Assembly: GCF_964355755.1 (NCBI RefSeq)
Contig: NC_092670.1
Coordinates: 31,419,795 to 31,483,794 of the forward strand
DNA from: Antedon mediterranea
Lineage: Eukaryota; Echinodermata; Crinoidea; Comatulida; Antedonidae
Length of the DNA: 64,000 bases
Direction of reading: 5' to 3'
Each line of letters opens with the position of its first letter. Position 1 is the stretch's first letter. A model generated the notes under the pieces. It did not search any database. It was not told the origin of the DNA and saw only the letters and a program-made list of their open reading frames with translations. The position numbers were made by a program, and so were the translations under genes. Below are positions 28,401 through 43,400 of the stretch, in pieces.

Positions 28401-31400
28401 TCATCGTTATCGTTTGAAATTAATTCTCAGTATCACTGGACGTTTAGAATTTATTCTGTGCCTTTGATGTTTATATTATATATTTATTTTTTTGCAGACT
28501 TGATGACTTAGTTGTTGGCGCTCCACTTCATTACAACCGTAAAGAACAGATCGGGGGCAGAATATACATCTACATAAATGACGGAGAAGTAAGTCACACA
28601 ACTTATTATAATGTTATCATCAATCTTGTTTAAAAAAAAACTGGGCTGACACTCGTAAATAAGGAAGCAAAAAAATAGATAATTAAATCTTCCCTAAGGC
28701 ATCAGTCAACATCACATAGTTCAACTCCTATTAATCTTAAAAGCGAAAAAGAAGACGGGAAATGATTTTTCCCCAAGGCAGTCTTCCGTCATGCACGGTG
28801 CGTAGGCTCAATTTAAACCGATTTATATTATGTTCTCCACTGGCCGCAAGGGTGAGTCATATTGGTGTGTTGTTATCGGTAAGATTCAATTATTTCATAA
28901 ATGGTTTATTTCATAATATTGAATAACAAGAACATAAATCATAAATCTCATTTATGATGAAATATTTACTAGAAAAAACATTTTTTTAATGGAAGCCAAA
29001 ACAATAAAATATATCAAAAAGTTACCACCTAAATCACCTAAGATGAGTCTCTAAATTTAAATAAAACATTTACAATTTTTTATAAACAAAATCATTCCTT
29101 GGTAAGCAAACATCAAATTATACTAATGAAAATAAAATAATAAAATTTAAATTTAAAAAAAAAACCTTATTTACTAAAAAAAAATATAGAAGACAGACAG
29201 TCAATAAAAGACATCTTTATATCTAATAATTATTGGTGTTTATTTGTGCAAATTCCAAAAAAATATGTTTAACATAACACACAATTGATATAAAGATTAT
29301 CAATAAAATACTTAAAAGTTGAAATTACCAATTACAATATTAAATTTGAACTAATAAAAGAAAAAAAAAAAAAAAAATTCAAATATAAACAGAAAATGTA
29401 AAAATGTATTTTTAAAAGATATTTAAAACAGTCGAGGCTCTTGCCATTCCTAATAAAAGACCATGTTTAGGAGCAGCACATTCAAAAGGTAAACTATATA
29501 TTATACTAATAATATAAATAGAACCATAACTTTAACAAGGCCATATAGATGGCTGCAGTCGCGTGCTTAGTGTTTACCGACCGACCAACCAACCTACTAA
29601 CTGACCGAAATTACTGAACATGTTTAAAAATGTTGAAATGTTTAAACATCACTTTTGACGTGCTCGTATAACGTAATTTCGAGTTGAAAAGTAAGTCAAG
29701 AAAACAGAAATCGGGCAAAAAGAGTGCGCAATAACATTTAACGCGCAGTGCGCGCGCAAAAATCTGTGCACTCATGGCAATTTTGTAAACGCTTAAAATT
29801 GGCTGAAACGTACTCTTATTTCATCGAAAATAAATTTAAAAAATGTTAAGCGCGCGCACGCATGCGTTACATGCGCTACGCACGTAATTGTATTGCCATA
29901 TGATGATTTATGCCCTGAAATTTATGAGTACCAAATTTTATTTAATTGTGATATGATTACAAACGTGATTTCGTTAAATCGTGCGTAGACCTCGTAATTT
30001 TTTATTGCGCACCGTGAAAACATAACCACATCGATTCCTGGCCATAAGGAATATACTGTGAAAAATTGACTTAGCTAGATTAAACTGATATCAAGATAAG
30101 GTCAGAAAGCGATAAAACGCATAGTGATACCGGACCGACAGACCGACCGACCGACATAGTGAACTATAGAGTCGCTTCCACGCGACTAAAAATAGAAATT
30201 CATTTAAGTAAACTTAGGATATAGAAAGAAAGTCAACAAAAACACCTGCGAAACCACAAATTATAGAAACAAGAGGATTCAAATTGGGAAGGGGGAGGGC
30301 TTATTAAGACCTTTGAAATTGACGACCGACCGTGCCATCCCTAGTCTCTGAATACAGACAGACAGATTACATAAATTTGGTGAATTTAAAAACAGTATGA
30401 TTAGTATGCAATATAAGTCAACCAATCAATCAATCACTTGTCAAAGTTTTTCTAAATATATATTTAGATTTATCGACTTTGGTAACATTTCACTTAGTGC
30501 ATGATAAGATACAATATTATTACATCATAATTGGAGACTTACTGCAAAATCAAGATCGAATGTTGCCATCTGCCAATCATTTAAAATGTTCCCATGATTA
30601 CATGCATCTGTTCAACATCCCCCCTTCCTCTTTTCAAATTAAACTGGACCTACTTAATATTCCATAGATTTGAACATGTGGTTTTTATATTAAGAGAAAA
30701 AAAATGTGAAATTGAAAGTTGAAGAAATAAATTATATTATTGCAAACATTTTTACAAATCGATTTCTAGATTTGACACAACTTGTGAAAGTTTTTTTTTT
30801 GTCTTGTGTAGGTTCGTCCCACTTTTATTATCATACTCTGTTATAAAAATTATATTTTTTAAACATATTTTTTCCTCTCGTTTATATCTTACAATGTTAA
30901 AAGTAATTGTAATAAAAACGTTGCATTCATTATTTTACATTTTAAAAAAGTAATTTAAATATATAAAATAATTAACAAAATGCCTAATAAAAGACGACAA
31001 CTTGTGAAAGTTATTATATATACATCATTCAGTTGTTCACCCAAAAAGTTCAAATATGTGACATGAATTTAAAACAAAATTGACATAATTGTGTAACAGA
31101 ATCCAATTGGTTCCAAGGACTTGACAAATAATCCAAACCATACTCAATACATATCCAAATAGTACCTCCATAAGAAGTATTTATAGGTGATCACAAAATC
31201 GAAAGCCTGGTTGAGGAATTATACGCGCCTTTAATTTCTCGCTACCCTTTCTATATAGTCAATTAATGAATTGCAAGTTTGTGTTGTTCGAACCAAATAG
31301 AATTATGTAAACAAAATTCAAAAATGTGATGTTCACATTTGACATTTAGATGATGAGTCCAGTTGCCCTTTATACACACACACTTTTGACAATTACAAAG

Positions 31401-34400
31401 ATTTCAGTTTGAAGAAACTAAAACAATTATTTCTATTTTGTTTTTAATGTTGCGTATCTCTAAAATCTGATAGTTAATTTTTTTTTATTTGGCCTAAATT
31501 CCTGCGCACAGATCCAGATTCTTTTGTTGAGATGTCACAATCTGATGTAGACTGGAAGGGAGGACAAATCTTTAATCATCAATTCAATACTGAATGGTTT
31601 TTAAAAATATTCTCCTCCCCCTGTTACAGAATGTTGTTCAATGTCCATACATAAACTCAAATGACTGTTTGGCCTTTCGCTGACATTTTAATACGTTAGT
31701 GATCTTCTAGCCGTGTGTACGCGAAGGGAAGTCCGAGACATTGAAACATGTTCACTTAACCCTTGACTTTATCACTTAAGTGTGGACATTAAGTATATAC
31801 TTATATAGTCGTTCGTCTGTTGATATCAATTCAGACTCTCATACGTTTTAATCCTCTGTTAGTTTGTTCTAAAATAAGATGAATGGCCGATGTTGTGTTG
31901 AGTTACATGTTCTGTGTAGGCATACATATTTGATGGTCCAGTATCAATCATTATTAGTACAGTTAGTTAATTGCAATAACACAGATCCTGTGTATAATAC
32001 GGTCGGATTGTGTAGTCGACAGAACCGAAAGATTGATTTTGCTAAAAGCATCCGAATATTAAATATGTCTACAGAAGATTTGCCCGTAGGTAACATTAAG
32101 TGCATAAGATAGACATGAATCTAATAGAATAGAAGATGCTTTGCAGATAGATGTCACCATCATGTATCAGCAGATATTTCAGTTATTCATGGACATCAAG
32201 ATTTAAATTGTGGTGCTATGAGGTGTCAAATGCCCTGACTGGTGATCCAAATGCAAAAAAAAAATAAAAAATTTTTGTTCTCCTTCAGTAGATTGATAAA
32301 CCAAAAGTATTACGTTGTAGACTTATAAATGTACCTAGAATTTTTTAATTTTCAAAAACATAGAAAATGTTCCCAGGCCCCAATCCTCCCCTGCTGTTGA
32401 CAAAGATCGATCATCATTGTTCATCCACTCAGCATCACGCCCTCAATGATTTGTGGTCATTGAGCATTTCTACTTCTTGTTGCCAACATCATTAGTGTGT
32501 TTCTAATTCTGATTTCAATATTATACCTTTACAAAATAATAAATGCTACTCATGTGTCTAATATTTCAACAGCCTTGGAATGTATAATTCACAACAAAGT
32601 TTCATCTATGTGGTATAGAAAACATAAGTCACTGCCTTCATAAATATTTTGATTAGTTTACATGATAAGGTAGCATTTCTATTGAACTGGAAAGGATTCT
32701 GAACAATGTTGTGTCAGACTCTAGTAATACTATTATGGTACTTTATATTTATATAGTATTTTTGTAAAGTTCAGCTACTACTGTATATTGGTTGCCATAT
32801 TTGGAGGAAACTAGTACATTTCAACTGCTAATGTAGAAAACGCCAGCTAATGTTGAAACAACCGTTAATGTAAAACAATCCACTGCTAATGTAGTAAAAC
32901 CTCCAGCTAATTTAGAAACAATAACAGCTTATGTAATAAATCTTCGAGAATTTAGTAAATTATTTAATATGTTGAATTTCATGCAATGAAGGTACATATT
33001 ATTTGGTCATATGTTTGCCCTATTCTGATATAATTACACTTTAAACAATAGCACAAAAATATGAATCTGGTGCGACTCGTACCCACAAGCGTCAGATCAT
33101 ACCTTTAGACCACCAACAGACTGACAATTGAATACTTACTACAGTATGAATTAGCTTACAGTAGCATAAAATTACAATTACATAACATCTCAACAATTAA
33201 CATAGTTTACATTATCAAAGATTATAAAATCAAAATTTGGCTTCAATAAAATCAAGTTTATTCACACATAGTTATTTTATTTGTTTAATCCACCTCCTGC
33301 CTCCCCTGACCCCCTCCCCCACCACCCCAGAAAATCATTTAAAGCTATTTATATCAAAAACACAGCAAACATATAACAGAGCCTTCCTTTTTAGGGTATA
33401 CGGTAATTGTTAAGGATCTTTACCACAATAATGTTATGAAATGCAAGAGTTCTGTTTTGATAGCTACATTATATGAAATAAGATATTTTTTATGACAATA
33501 CTATCTCATACAATAAAACTAGCAGTTTTTCTTACAACAGAACATCAACATTCACTTCAAAAACTTTAAATGAAATTCAAATCAGTTTAATTTAGATTTA
33601 TTTACCAATTTAAAGTAATATAAGCATAGTAAAATATAGTAACGAATGTCACAGACAATTACCGCAGCTATTTGAGATAATTAAAAAATATTCTGGGAGA
33701 TATTAAGTAAAATATTCTGCTTAACTGTAACAGGGATTTGAAGTACAGTACTCTCAAAATAGAAAATCTTTATTGCAACTCATATATCATATAGTTAGTA
33801 ATACTTGGTAATAGAGATGAAAAGATATTAAATATAGATAAACAAATTTCCACAAACTTTTGACAATATTTTCAGTTTTCTGTAATATTTAAAATTGTTT
33901 TTTTTTACAAAGCCAGCCTACAAAACTAATACTGTAGTTAAAACATACCGCTTTTAAAATTCAAATCATTTTTTTTATCTTTTGGTAGATCTTTACTGTC
34001 TTTATATATATATATTTTTTTGTATGATATTCAAATCATATACAGTAAACTTATTTACTTATGTATTTGTTTCTTTATTCAATTGTGTACAATATCCATT
34101 CATTCACTTTATGCTTCTTTCAGTAATTCTTTTTGTTCATCTATCAATGAGTAGTATATACAAGTATTATCTCAAAACTTTTGCAAATATATGGTATGGG
34201 ATTATCCCTATATTGTATTAAAAACAAATTTACCAAAGTTTTGTTTCTGAATGTAGCCTAACTTTAGGGGATAGGATTATTCTCAGACATGGAACTAATC
34301 TCAGTGATAATTAATATCCTCTTTTAATGTATTCATTCAAAACAGATTGTCATTGATTTAAGCACTAAGCTCTGTCTACACTATCAAACTTTATGCCCAT

Positions 34401-37400
34401 ATATAGACGTGAAGATAGAGTATCACTACCATATTTGGATATATCACTACCATATTTGGGTATATCACTACCATATTTGTGCACGTATCACAGTTTTTTT
34501 GTTAAACTAACTTGATAGTGCAGAGAGATCTTCAGGCAGCCAGTCAGAACCAACATTGACAGTAATTTATAAAAAAGGAAAGTTAATCTGTCCCATGGGA
34601 TTATTCTAGAGCATGAGATTATACACAGTGATAATATATAGCATTCATAATGTCCTCTTTTAGTTTATTCTTTAAATTTACTAAAAATTGTCATTGATTT
34701 AAACTCCCTTAGACAGTCAAAACCAACATTTACAGTCTTTTTTTAAAAAGAGAAAGTTAATCCCACCTATTAACTGATTTCACCAACAGGGTTTGTTAGG
34801 TGGTGCAAACAACAAGTATCAGGAAGCTATTAATGGACCATTGGATTCTATGTATGGCATCTCCATAGCGAACCTTGGGGATTTAAACTATGATACATTT
34901 CAAGGTAAAGAGTATGTTATGCATTTAAATCATGTTTTTACCATAATATTGTTTATAGATTGAACAGAAAAAAAATATTTGTATCAGTTTATTGTAACTA
35001 TATTCTGAACCAGAAGAAATTCTGGGTTATGAAAAAGGCAAATAAAATAATTGTGTAGTTATGCATTTAGGATTTGATTTTTCTTTTGTGAGGTGTTAAA
35101 ATTTCTTAAAAGATTTAACAATTCTTTCAAATTTGTTGAGAAAAAGGAACACGAAAATAAATAAATACATTTTTTGAAGATGCCCTACTCTAACATGATT
35201 TGTACCTTATACTAAGTACATTGAGAGTACTTTGGTGGGACTTCCGCAAATTTGTTTTTTTTTCTGTCAGAGTAAGGCAACCATCTGACCAATTACTCAC
35301 AAGCTACTCCACAGTATTTACAAATAATTACAATCATTTAAATGATTATTATTGATAAATAAACACACCAAACATCCTTGGTCTTGCTCAAAATGTTTCA
35401 TTTTAGAGTCAGAAAAAAAAAGGAAAAAAGAAGAAAATACTTTCACCATAAGTGCCTATTTTAAATTAGTTATTATTTCAGTTTTGAATATGTTTCATGC
35501 TGACTTTTGAAATTAACTTTATTAACCTTTAGATGTTGCGGTTGGTGCACCATATGAAAATTATGGGGAAGGAGCAGTATATATTTACATGGGAAGCAAG
35601 GATGGAACTGTGGGTAATCCTGTACAGAAAATCACGCCTCAAAGTTTAAACGTAGACCTGAAGGGGGCGCCCTTCCCTAATAATACATTCGGATATTCGT
35701 TGTCAGGAGGGATGGACATGGATAACAATTCATTTCCAGATTTGCTGATTGGTGCTTTTGAATCAAATGAAGTTATTTTATTACGGTTAGCAAATTTCTT
35801 TTATACAACTTTTTACAGTGAGCTTTTTGACACTACTACGACTAAATAATTAGTGAAATGGTGCTTCAATCCAAACATAAACTTTTACAAGCAGATGCGT
35901 TGTTTCGTGTTGACACGAAACAAAAGATTTTCACTGAAAACAGTTCCACAATCCTTGATCATTCCACAAAAGCGCAGCATTAGTCTAGCACCAAAAAGCA
36001 TAAAATAAACACAATATAGCATTTATATCTTTAGCTAATTTTGCACTCAACAAAAGGACCTATACTGCACCTTGCTTAACTATTCTGTGTACATACACCA
36101 TATCAAGGAGCCATGAGATTTTCAACTTCTTTAAAGGTGTATTTTTTGTCAAAGGCATGATATGGTACTGCATGCAATTCAACTTTGGTTGGATACGGAG
36201 GAGCAACTCATAACAAAATATACCGAACAATAATTTATGTCAGAATTGTACTGAATTGCACATTTTCCGTTTCATACATAATCTTACCATAATACTACAT
36301 TATATAAAGCTTAAAAGCATTAATTAATTGATTTTTTTTTTCTATTAATTTGATCATCTTTGTGCTTCTAGGATGAGGCCGGTCATATTGCTAAAACACA
36401 AACTAAATTTAAATCCAGACACATTGGTGAGAGAAAATAGTGTTTGTAATGCACTTCAATTAGATCAACTTTGGTGAGTATATTGTAAACATTCAGATTA
36501 ATAGACTCTATTTTTGAATGAATAAATGATATTATTTATAATCAAAGTTTATAAGTGCAATGGAGCAAATCATTTCATGAGATGAAAATTAGTGAAAATA
36601 TAAGAAATTTTTATCTTTCACTGAATGAAATAGTTTGTTCCATTGCACGGATATAAAACATTCATTGTTTGGTTTATAACTCATCTTTTTTTTGCGAGAG
36701 GTCAAGGCTTAAACGATTTGAAACATGGAGTAGAATGATTAAAGATTTAAAATAATGAATAATTTAATCAATAAATAATATAAATTCATCAAATTCTATC
36801 ATCAGTATTGTTTTTACAACCTAATCATCTTATTGATTTATTTCATAGCAGTTTTCCCATCGTATAATTACATATCTTTTAAACCATTTCAAATGCAATT
36901 CCATTTTAGGCCCATGGGAAATACAAAATGAAAACAAATCCAAAGTGGTCCATCATTAATTGTCTGTAAAAACATATTTCAAATGATGTTATCACTTGCT
37001 GTTTAGCTCACTGTGGGAAGTTTGCTCACTTGCAGATTTAGCATCGTAAATTATAGTTCAACTAGAGTTTTAGACTGGTTTTTTGTATTGTAAATTCAAA
37101 TTCTATTTTATTCTACCAACAAATTTTAAACAATCGTATGTACAATATTATAATATTAATAAATGTAATTTTTGTTTTTTCGATAAGTGTTTAATTGGTT
37201 GGCCCATGTCAAATACAAAATGAAATAAAGTGGTCTATCAATAATTGTCTTTAAAAACATATTTCAAGTGATGTTTTAACTTGCTTACTGCGTAAATTAT
37301 GCTTTAGCTGTAGTTTTAAATTGAACAAAATTATGAAATTCAAATCTATATATTTCCACCAAAATACATAAATAAATAGTATGTAAAAACAATAATTATA

Positions 37401-40400
37401 CTATATAAATATATACGAATATTTTTATATTACAACATACAAATTGAGAATATTAACATTAAAGTATTAGAGACTCATGATAGGTTATCCAGTGATGTGA
37501 CCACAAGAAATAAAGTGGTACCATTGTCACAAGAAAAGGGAATTATCCCTTGTGCAGGCCATAGGGTTGTCAAAGACCTCTGTGAAAAAGTGGTCGGGTT
37601 AAAACCTTACCAAACGTACTGGTGGCTAAGGACCTGTTGTCATATAATGGTAGGACACAAACCCACGACCTTTACTTTTATAACATTCCATTTTTTTTCA
37701 GCTTTACTGTTGAAGTAACATTCTGGTACGAATGTGATGGGGAGTATGATGAACCAGTCGGTGAGTAACTCTCACCCCTCTGTTAACATGTAGGGGCCTA
37801 CTAATAAGAATAACAACTTTTTCAAATGCAGTATTTATTCATTCATTAAATCTTTTATAGAAAGTCAAAATTACATATAAATTAACAAAAAAAATTGATT
37901 GTTCATTTGTTGTCTATATCCTTTACTATAGATCATGAATAGAATAAAAATCTGAATTATTCCTATTTTAATTTATACTAGCTACAACAATAAACACTTT
38001 ATGAATGTTGATATTAAATATTTTTGTAATTCAGCCAAAACCAATTTATCTTGATACAGCCTACAGTAATAATATTGAATTAAGCGGTCATTTATTTTGG
38101 GTGAAGATATAAAATTTTAGCCGGGTTAACAGTAGATTTGAATTCAGCACCCAGAAATTACCCTAAAAAACATGTTTCGTTGCTTTTAAAATGAAATGCC
38201 TAGATCATTTCATTTTCCTCAAATTTTCATTAGTCTGTAAATCATGCTGAAGGAACATTTCTATTTATAGATATTAAATTCAGTTTACATGCAGAAAAAA
38301 CAAGATTAGATCTAGGTCTTACCTCCAGAGTAAGCTTCTACAAGAAAAATGGTATAAGCACTGATAGTGATTCTATAACAAAATCTGTTCGTCTTGGAGG
38401 CCGCATGGATGTCGTAACCAAATCGTACACTCTTGTTTTTAAGGTAAGATGAAGTTCGAATAAAATTGGCCTTATAATTGATAGAATCTAGTTTAGTAAT
38501 GCTTTATGTAGTTGTTGTTAAGCTCTGTCCAACCTAGTTTGATATAAAAAAGTGCAACATGCCCAAATAGGGTAGTGATATACCCAAATATGGTAGTGGT
38601 ATGACATCATCATCAAATGAATTAAATGTATCCACATATGGTATAGTACATTATGATTTTTAATTCAATGTGAGTTTATTTCATTTCACGAAATTAAAAC
38701 TTATGCAGTTGAGATTTGATTTAAGTTTGGTATGACATTTCTTGTAATGTAATGTTTGCGTTGTGCAGATAACTAATTTAAAAAAAAACATTTTAATCAG
38801 AAGACAGAAAAAATAAGAAAAATCTTAAAATCTTGTACAAACTGAACACAGGAAGAGGAAACCATCCATCTAATATTGACATTTAGACCCGACAGATAGC
38901 TAAACCTAAGGATGTAATGTCTTATGGATTTGTGTGCTAAAATTAACAACTAAACCTAAAAAGTTCAATCACATTGTCCTTCAGAGTGGATGTTAAGCTG
39001 CTGTTCCTGTGTGTCACATAAAGGACGATTAGAAATGTATTTGGTAGCCAGTCTGTCAATAGATTCTTGGTACTGTATCGTATTGAGTATCATAGACAAA
39101 TTCCAAGTATCACACATGTGTATCAACGTCAGATAACATCAGCTGTGTCATAGGAACATTGTCACATGATTCTGTATTTAACATTTTAACCTAACCTTAA
39201 AAATAATTTCATGATTGATACATAAATTCACATATGATGTATATGTGATGCTGTTTCACACAATGTGTCTAAAACTGCACTAGTCAAATACAGTGTAACA
39301 CTATGTCTATGGACCAAGAATTTGGTGGGTCTGTCTAATACTTGATAATTTGCAAGAAAAAGTACTTTTGTAAAAGCAAAAAAATTTTGTAATAAACATA
39401 ATATGATATTTGGCTTTATTTTATTAAAGGATAACTTAATTGATATTTTGAGACCGGTACCTGTGGAACTTAATGTGTGGTTGCCAGAAATTGTACCAAT
39501 AATGCCAGAAGTTGGAGATCCTGTTCCATCACTCGCTTCCTTTCCAATTTTGGATATCAACACAGTCACTCATTCTATGAAGAAAGTATGTACAATTTAT
39601 ATTTTTATTTATGTTATAAATTTTGAATAACAATGCTATTTGTATCAGTGGCTAAGTAAAACAGGCAGAAACATAAAGAGCTTTTAGTCAACGCTATCAT
39701 CAGTGCAAGTGTATCGTTATGTAATATATTTTTTCCTTGGAAAGTGGGGGTTTTTTTTGGGTGGGCGGGGAGGGGAGGGAGGGTGTCCTATTTTTTTCTT
39801 TATGTTTTTTCTTTTGTTTTTGGTTCTTTCAATCCTTTTCATTTTGTCCCTTTTGTTTTGTTCTTTGTATTTTTTTTTTTATTAAAAGAAAAATCTTACT
39901 TCAGTATATTTTGAGTGAAAGTTGATACTTGTTGGTATCTAACTAGATTAAATGGCCATTTAATTGAACAGTACAATTGTTTTCTAATTCCAGGCAGATT
40001 TCAAAAAGGATTGTACAAAGGATGATGGGATATGCACAGCCAATTTACAAGTAAATGCAACATTAGCTCTTCCAAGGTGTGTCTCCATTTTGTACTTTTT
40101 ATTTTCATTTTATTTTTGTTTCGGAATTTACATCTGTAGATTAACAATACAATTGATCTTGAAAATAAAATGGATATACTAACTCTTTTTTTAAATGTGT
40201 GTATCAGGGGTGATGACGGCATTTCTGTGTTCAGAGTTGGTGAGAACTTTAAAATAAACTTAGATCTACAAATCAAGAACATGTTGGAAGATGCATATGA
40301 AGCCATGGTTAAGATTTCATTTACACCTGTATTAGAATTTGACAGTGTGAGTATTATAAAATTGAGCCATTTCTTGTATGTCTTCAAAATAAACTGGATT

Positions 40401-43400
40401 GTAAACGGTTTTTAAATTACATTTGAAACATGCTTGTAAGCATCTTTGGGAAGAAAAGATCCACAAACACTTTGGAATGATGATTCGGTGTGTTTTATCT
40501 TGGATAATAATATACTAATACAGTCAACTCTCTCAATGCCAGACACCTTTGAGTGGCCAAATATGTCTGGTTTTTCAGAAAAATCTGGTATTCAGAATGT
40601 GTTTTTAGTGGAAAAAATATTTATTCATCCTTTATTCACCAACAGCAAATATGAGCAAACAAGATAGCTTTTGCTAAATTCAAAATGAATTTAGGACTGC
40701 TTGGTATTGTGAGATTTTTCTGGTTTTCAAAGAGTTCGCTGTTGGGAGAGTTGACTGTATATACAGTAATATACTTACAGTGACGCCAATCTGATATTAC
40801 AATAACAAAAAAATTATTTTAAACATTTCAGGATTCACTGGGCATATGCAAAACAACAGAAACTGAGAGAGGATCAATAATTTGCGACATTGGAAATCCA
40901 TTTGGAAAGGGTGAAGTGAGTCTGCATGATTATCTATCCTAGCATTTTTTTCTATTGGCAATCAACAATTTAGTAGAACTTAGGACACCATCAGGACCAA
41001 ACAAAATTTCTCCTTAATAGGGATGTCCTTAAATTATGGATTGGCCATAGTGTTGCCCCTCATTCTTTCATGTAAATGTGTCCCATCAATAGAGGTACAG
41101 TATCCCAAAGGAAGGATACTAAATTACAACTTACCCTATTCAGACTTATTTGTCTAACATTCCTATGATCATTTGTATCATTCGATACTATGGGTCATAC
41201 CATGAACATCGCTGTATTTTTGCTCTGTTGTGTCTCGTTTATTTCATTTACCTTCTCGATTACCCTAACACAATATCCCATTAATGATGATCACGAAGTG
41301 TTTTGGAGTGAATATGGATGCAATGCCAATTGTGACAACAATTTTCACCAAACTTTGTTCAAAAACGTGAATTTTAGCAGTATTTTGTTAATTTATATTT
41401 TTTATGTGCACAACCCCAGGCAAGAACCATCCTGTGTTGAGATTGGGCCTCTGTGGATAAATAAAGTTGAACTACTTAAATTACATTTAAATACTAATTA
41501 TGAACAAACTTAGCATCAAAAAGAAACCTTTTTTAATTGATAATTAAAAACATTATTTTGTCTGATTATATTATTTTAATGAAAACATGAAAGTGTAGCT
41601 TGGCTGTATAATGAACTGAATAATATGACCTATTATGTGTATGTCTGCGGAAACAAATATTTGAAGAAGTATCTGTGGTTGCTTACAGTACACCTGTCAT
41701 TTGTTTAGACCAGACAATGGATGGGATGAAAGTTGTGAGTTTTGAGGTTATCACAGTCTAGACACTTACGCCTACGAAAATGACAGGAAAACAAAATACT
41801 GTACAGTACAGTTTGTGAATATTAGTCTAAAATAGTCATGTATTGGGAAAGAGGAATTGAGTCCCTACACTTGATAAAATAGCTGTGTTCATGTAGAAGT
41901 TGAATCCACAACCAGCCTGCAAATAACTATGCATCATATTATCAAAAACATTATCAAAAACTTCCCAGAATGCAGCATTTTGAAATTGGCATTGAGAAAA
42001 TGAATATTACTGAAATTATATCAGATAGAGTAACATAAAGTACACCTATTTGAATCAATTGGGGACAATTAATATACAATGTAATATATGTTATATTATA
42101 TGTATATTATAGATATTATTTGTCTTTAAATTGTTACATGTTTCACTCATTACAGATTTCAAGACGTATTAGTTTCCTTGGCAACCAAGTACAATTGGAT
42201 CAAGCAATGTTGGTATTTAATGTGTCTGCCATGACGTAAGTTATCATTGGAATTAAGCTTTTTACTACTAAATCTGCCTTGATATGGAGTAGATGATATA
42301 TTTTAATTTATTTTGGTAGTTAGTGCAGGTTTGAAAAAAGTTCCAATTCAAAAAGGGAGGTTGCAACTCAGTTGAACACATTTCTCTTCATTTGTTTCCA
42401 CCCACATGAATTACAGTTATGATATATTACTGTATATCAACAAAATTGTATTGTACAGTTTGATTTATGCAACACATTTACAAAATATTAAATGATTTCA
42501 ATTAACTGAGCGTTTGTTTTGCACCAAGGGAGAGAAAAAGCTTTCCCCTTCTTTAAAAAAAAAAATACTGTACTTGCTTTTGAGTACATATAATTTATAT
42601 GTATAGTGTATAACCCTGCTTTTTAGGTTGGCCTATCTACTTTTTATGAGTTTTTTATTTAGCTTCTGTTAAATACACCACAAATCAAAATCAAAATCAA
42701 TCAAATCAAAATAAACATTTATTTCCTACAATTGCAGTAAAGATAGAAGCATAATCTATAACAACAACAAAACGTAATAATAAGGTTTAAAAAGCCAAAA
42801 ACAGAACAAGTGACAAAAAAATGTAAAATTATGTATCTCATTACGTTCATTAGAGAATCATTAAAAGGATGCCATAAAGAGAGAATTAGAAAGGCCCTAA
42901 TTGTGTGTTTCTCCCACCCGTTGTCAAAGACTTAAAATCTGTCCTTTTAAAGTGACACCAACTTTATTAAGATTAATATTGATTAACACACATTGTGTGT
43001 TTACTTATCTTTCAGTACTAGTAATGAGACAATGCCGGCAGACAACTTTCAGATGTTGGTGGCACGAGTTGAAAGCCTAACAGATGTGGTTCTGTCAGCG
43101 TAAGTTCATGTAATTTTTAACATGCAACAATTACATCATCTAGAATATTTAATTTGGTATATGATTATAAAATGTTATTGTTATCAGCAAATAATTGTTA
43201 TATTAGAGTGCAATACAGTATGTGAACAAGTGTATTCCCAAGGGGCATAGATATTAAATTTAGGATTGGGGATGGGATTATGGATTGCAATTGACATTGG
43301 ATTGAACTTTTTGTGTCTTTTAAGCCTAGAGCATATGATTATTTTCATTTTTTCCCTCAACAGAAAAAACAATGTTCCACAATACCAAGTTGGTGGTCAA

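Larger units (their letters stand above)
30191..34367 (+). other. Intron sequence before exon f
   Basis: AT-rich non-coding DNA. It includes a degenerate array of GCTAATGTAGAAA units at 32822-32960, a minus-strand tRNA-like fragment at 33066-33122 and a poly-C stretch near 33293-33330. An ORF at 31879-32112 has no recognisable motif. Confidence 0.5.

Noticed and set aside
31879-32112. 77-codon ORF as a small gene
   Set aside because: No signal, domain, Kozak or splice support, and no family recognised.
37480-37700. ORF upstream of exon i as an extended exon
   Set aside because: It lies 5' of a strong acceptor, is out of keeping with integrin sequence, and looks like a SINE-type repeat (AAGGGAATTATCCCTT palindrome).
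39703-39925. Plus-strand ORFs rich in Phe and Gly
   Set aside because: They arise from a poly-G/poly-T low-complexity tract in an intron.
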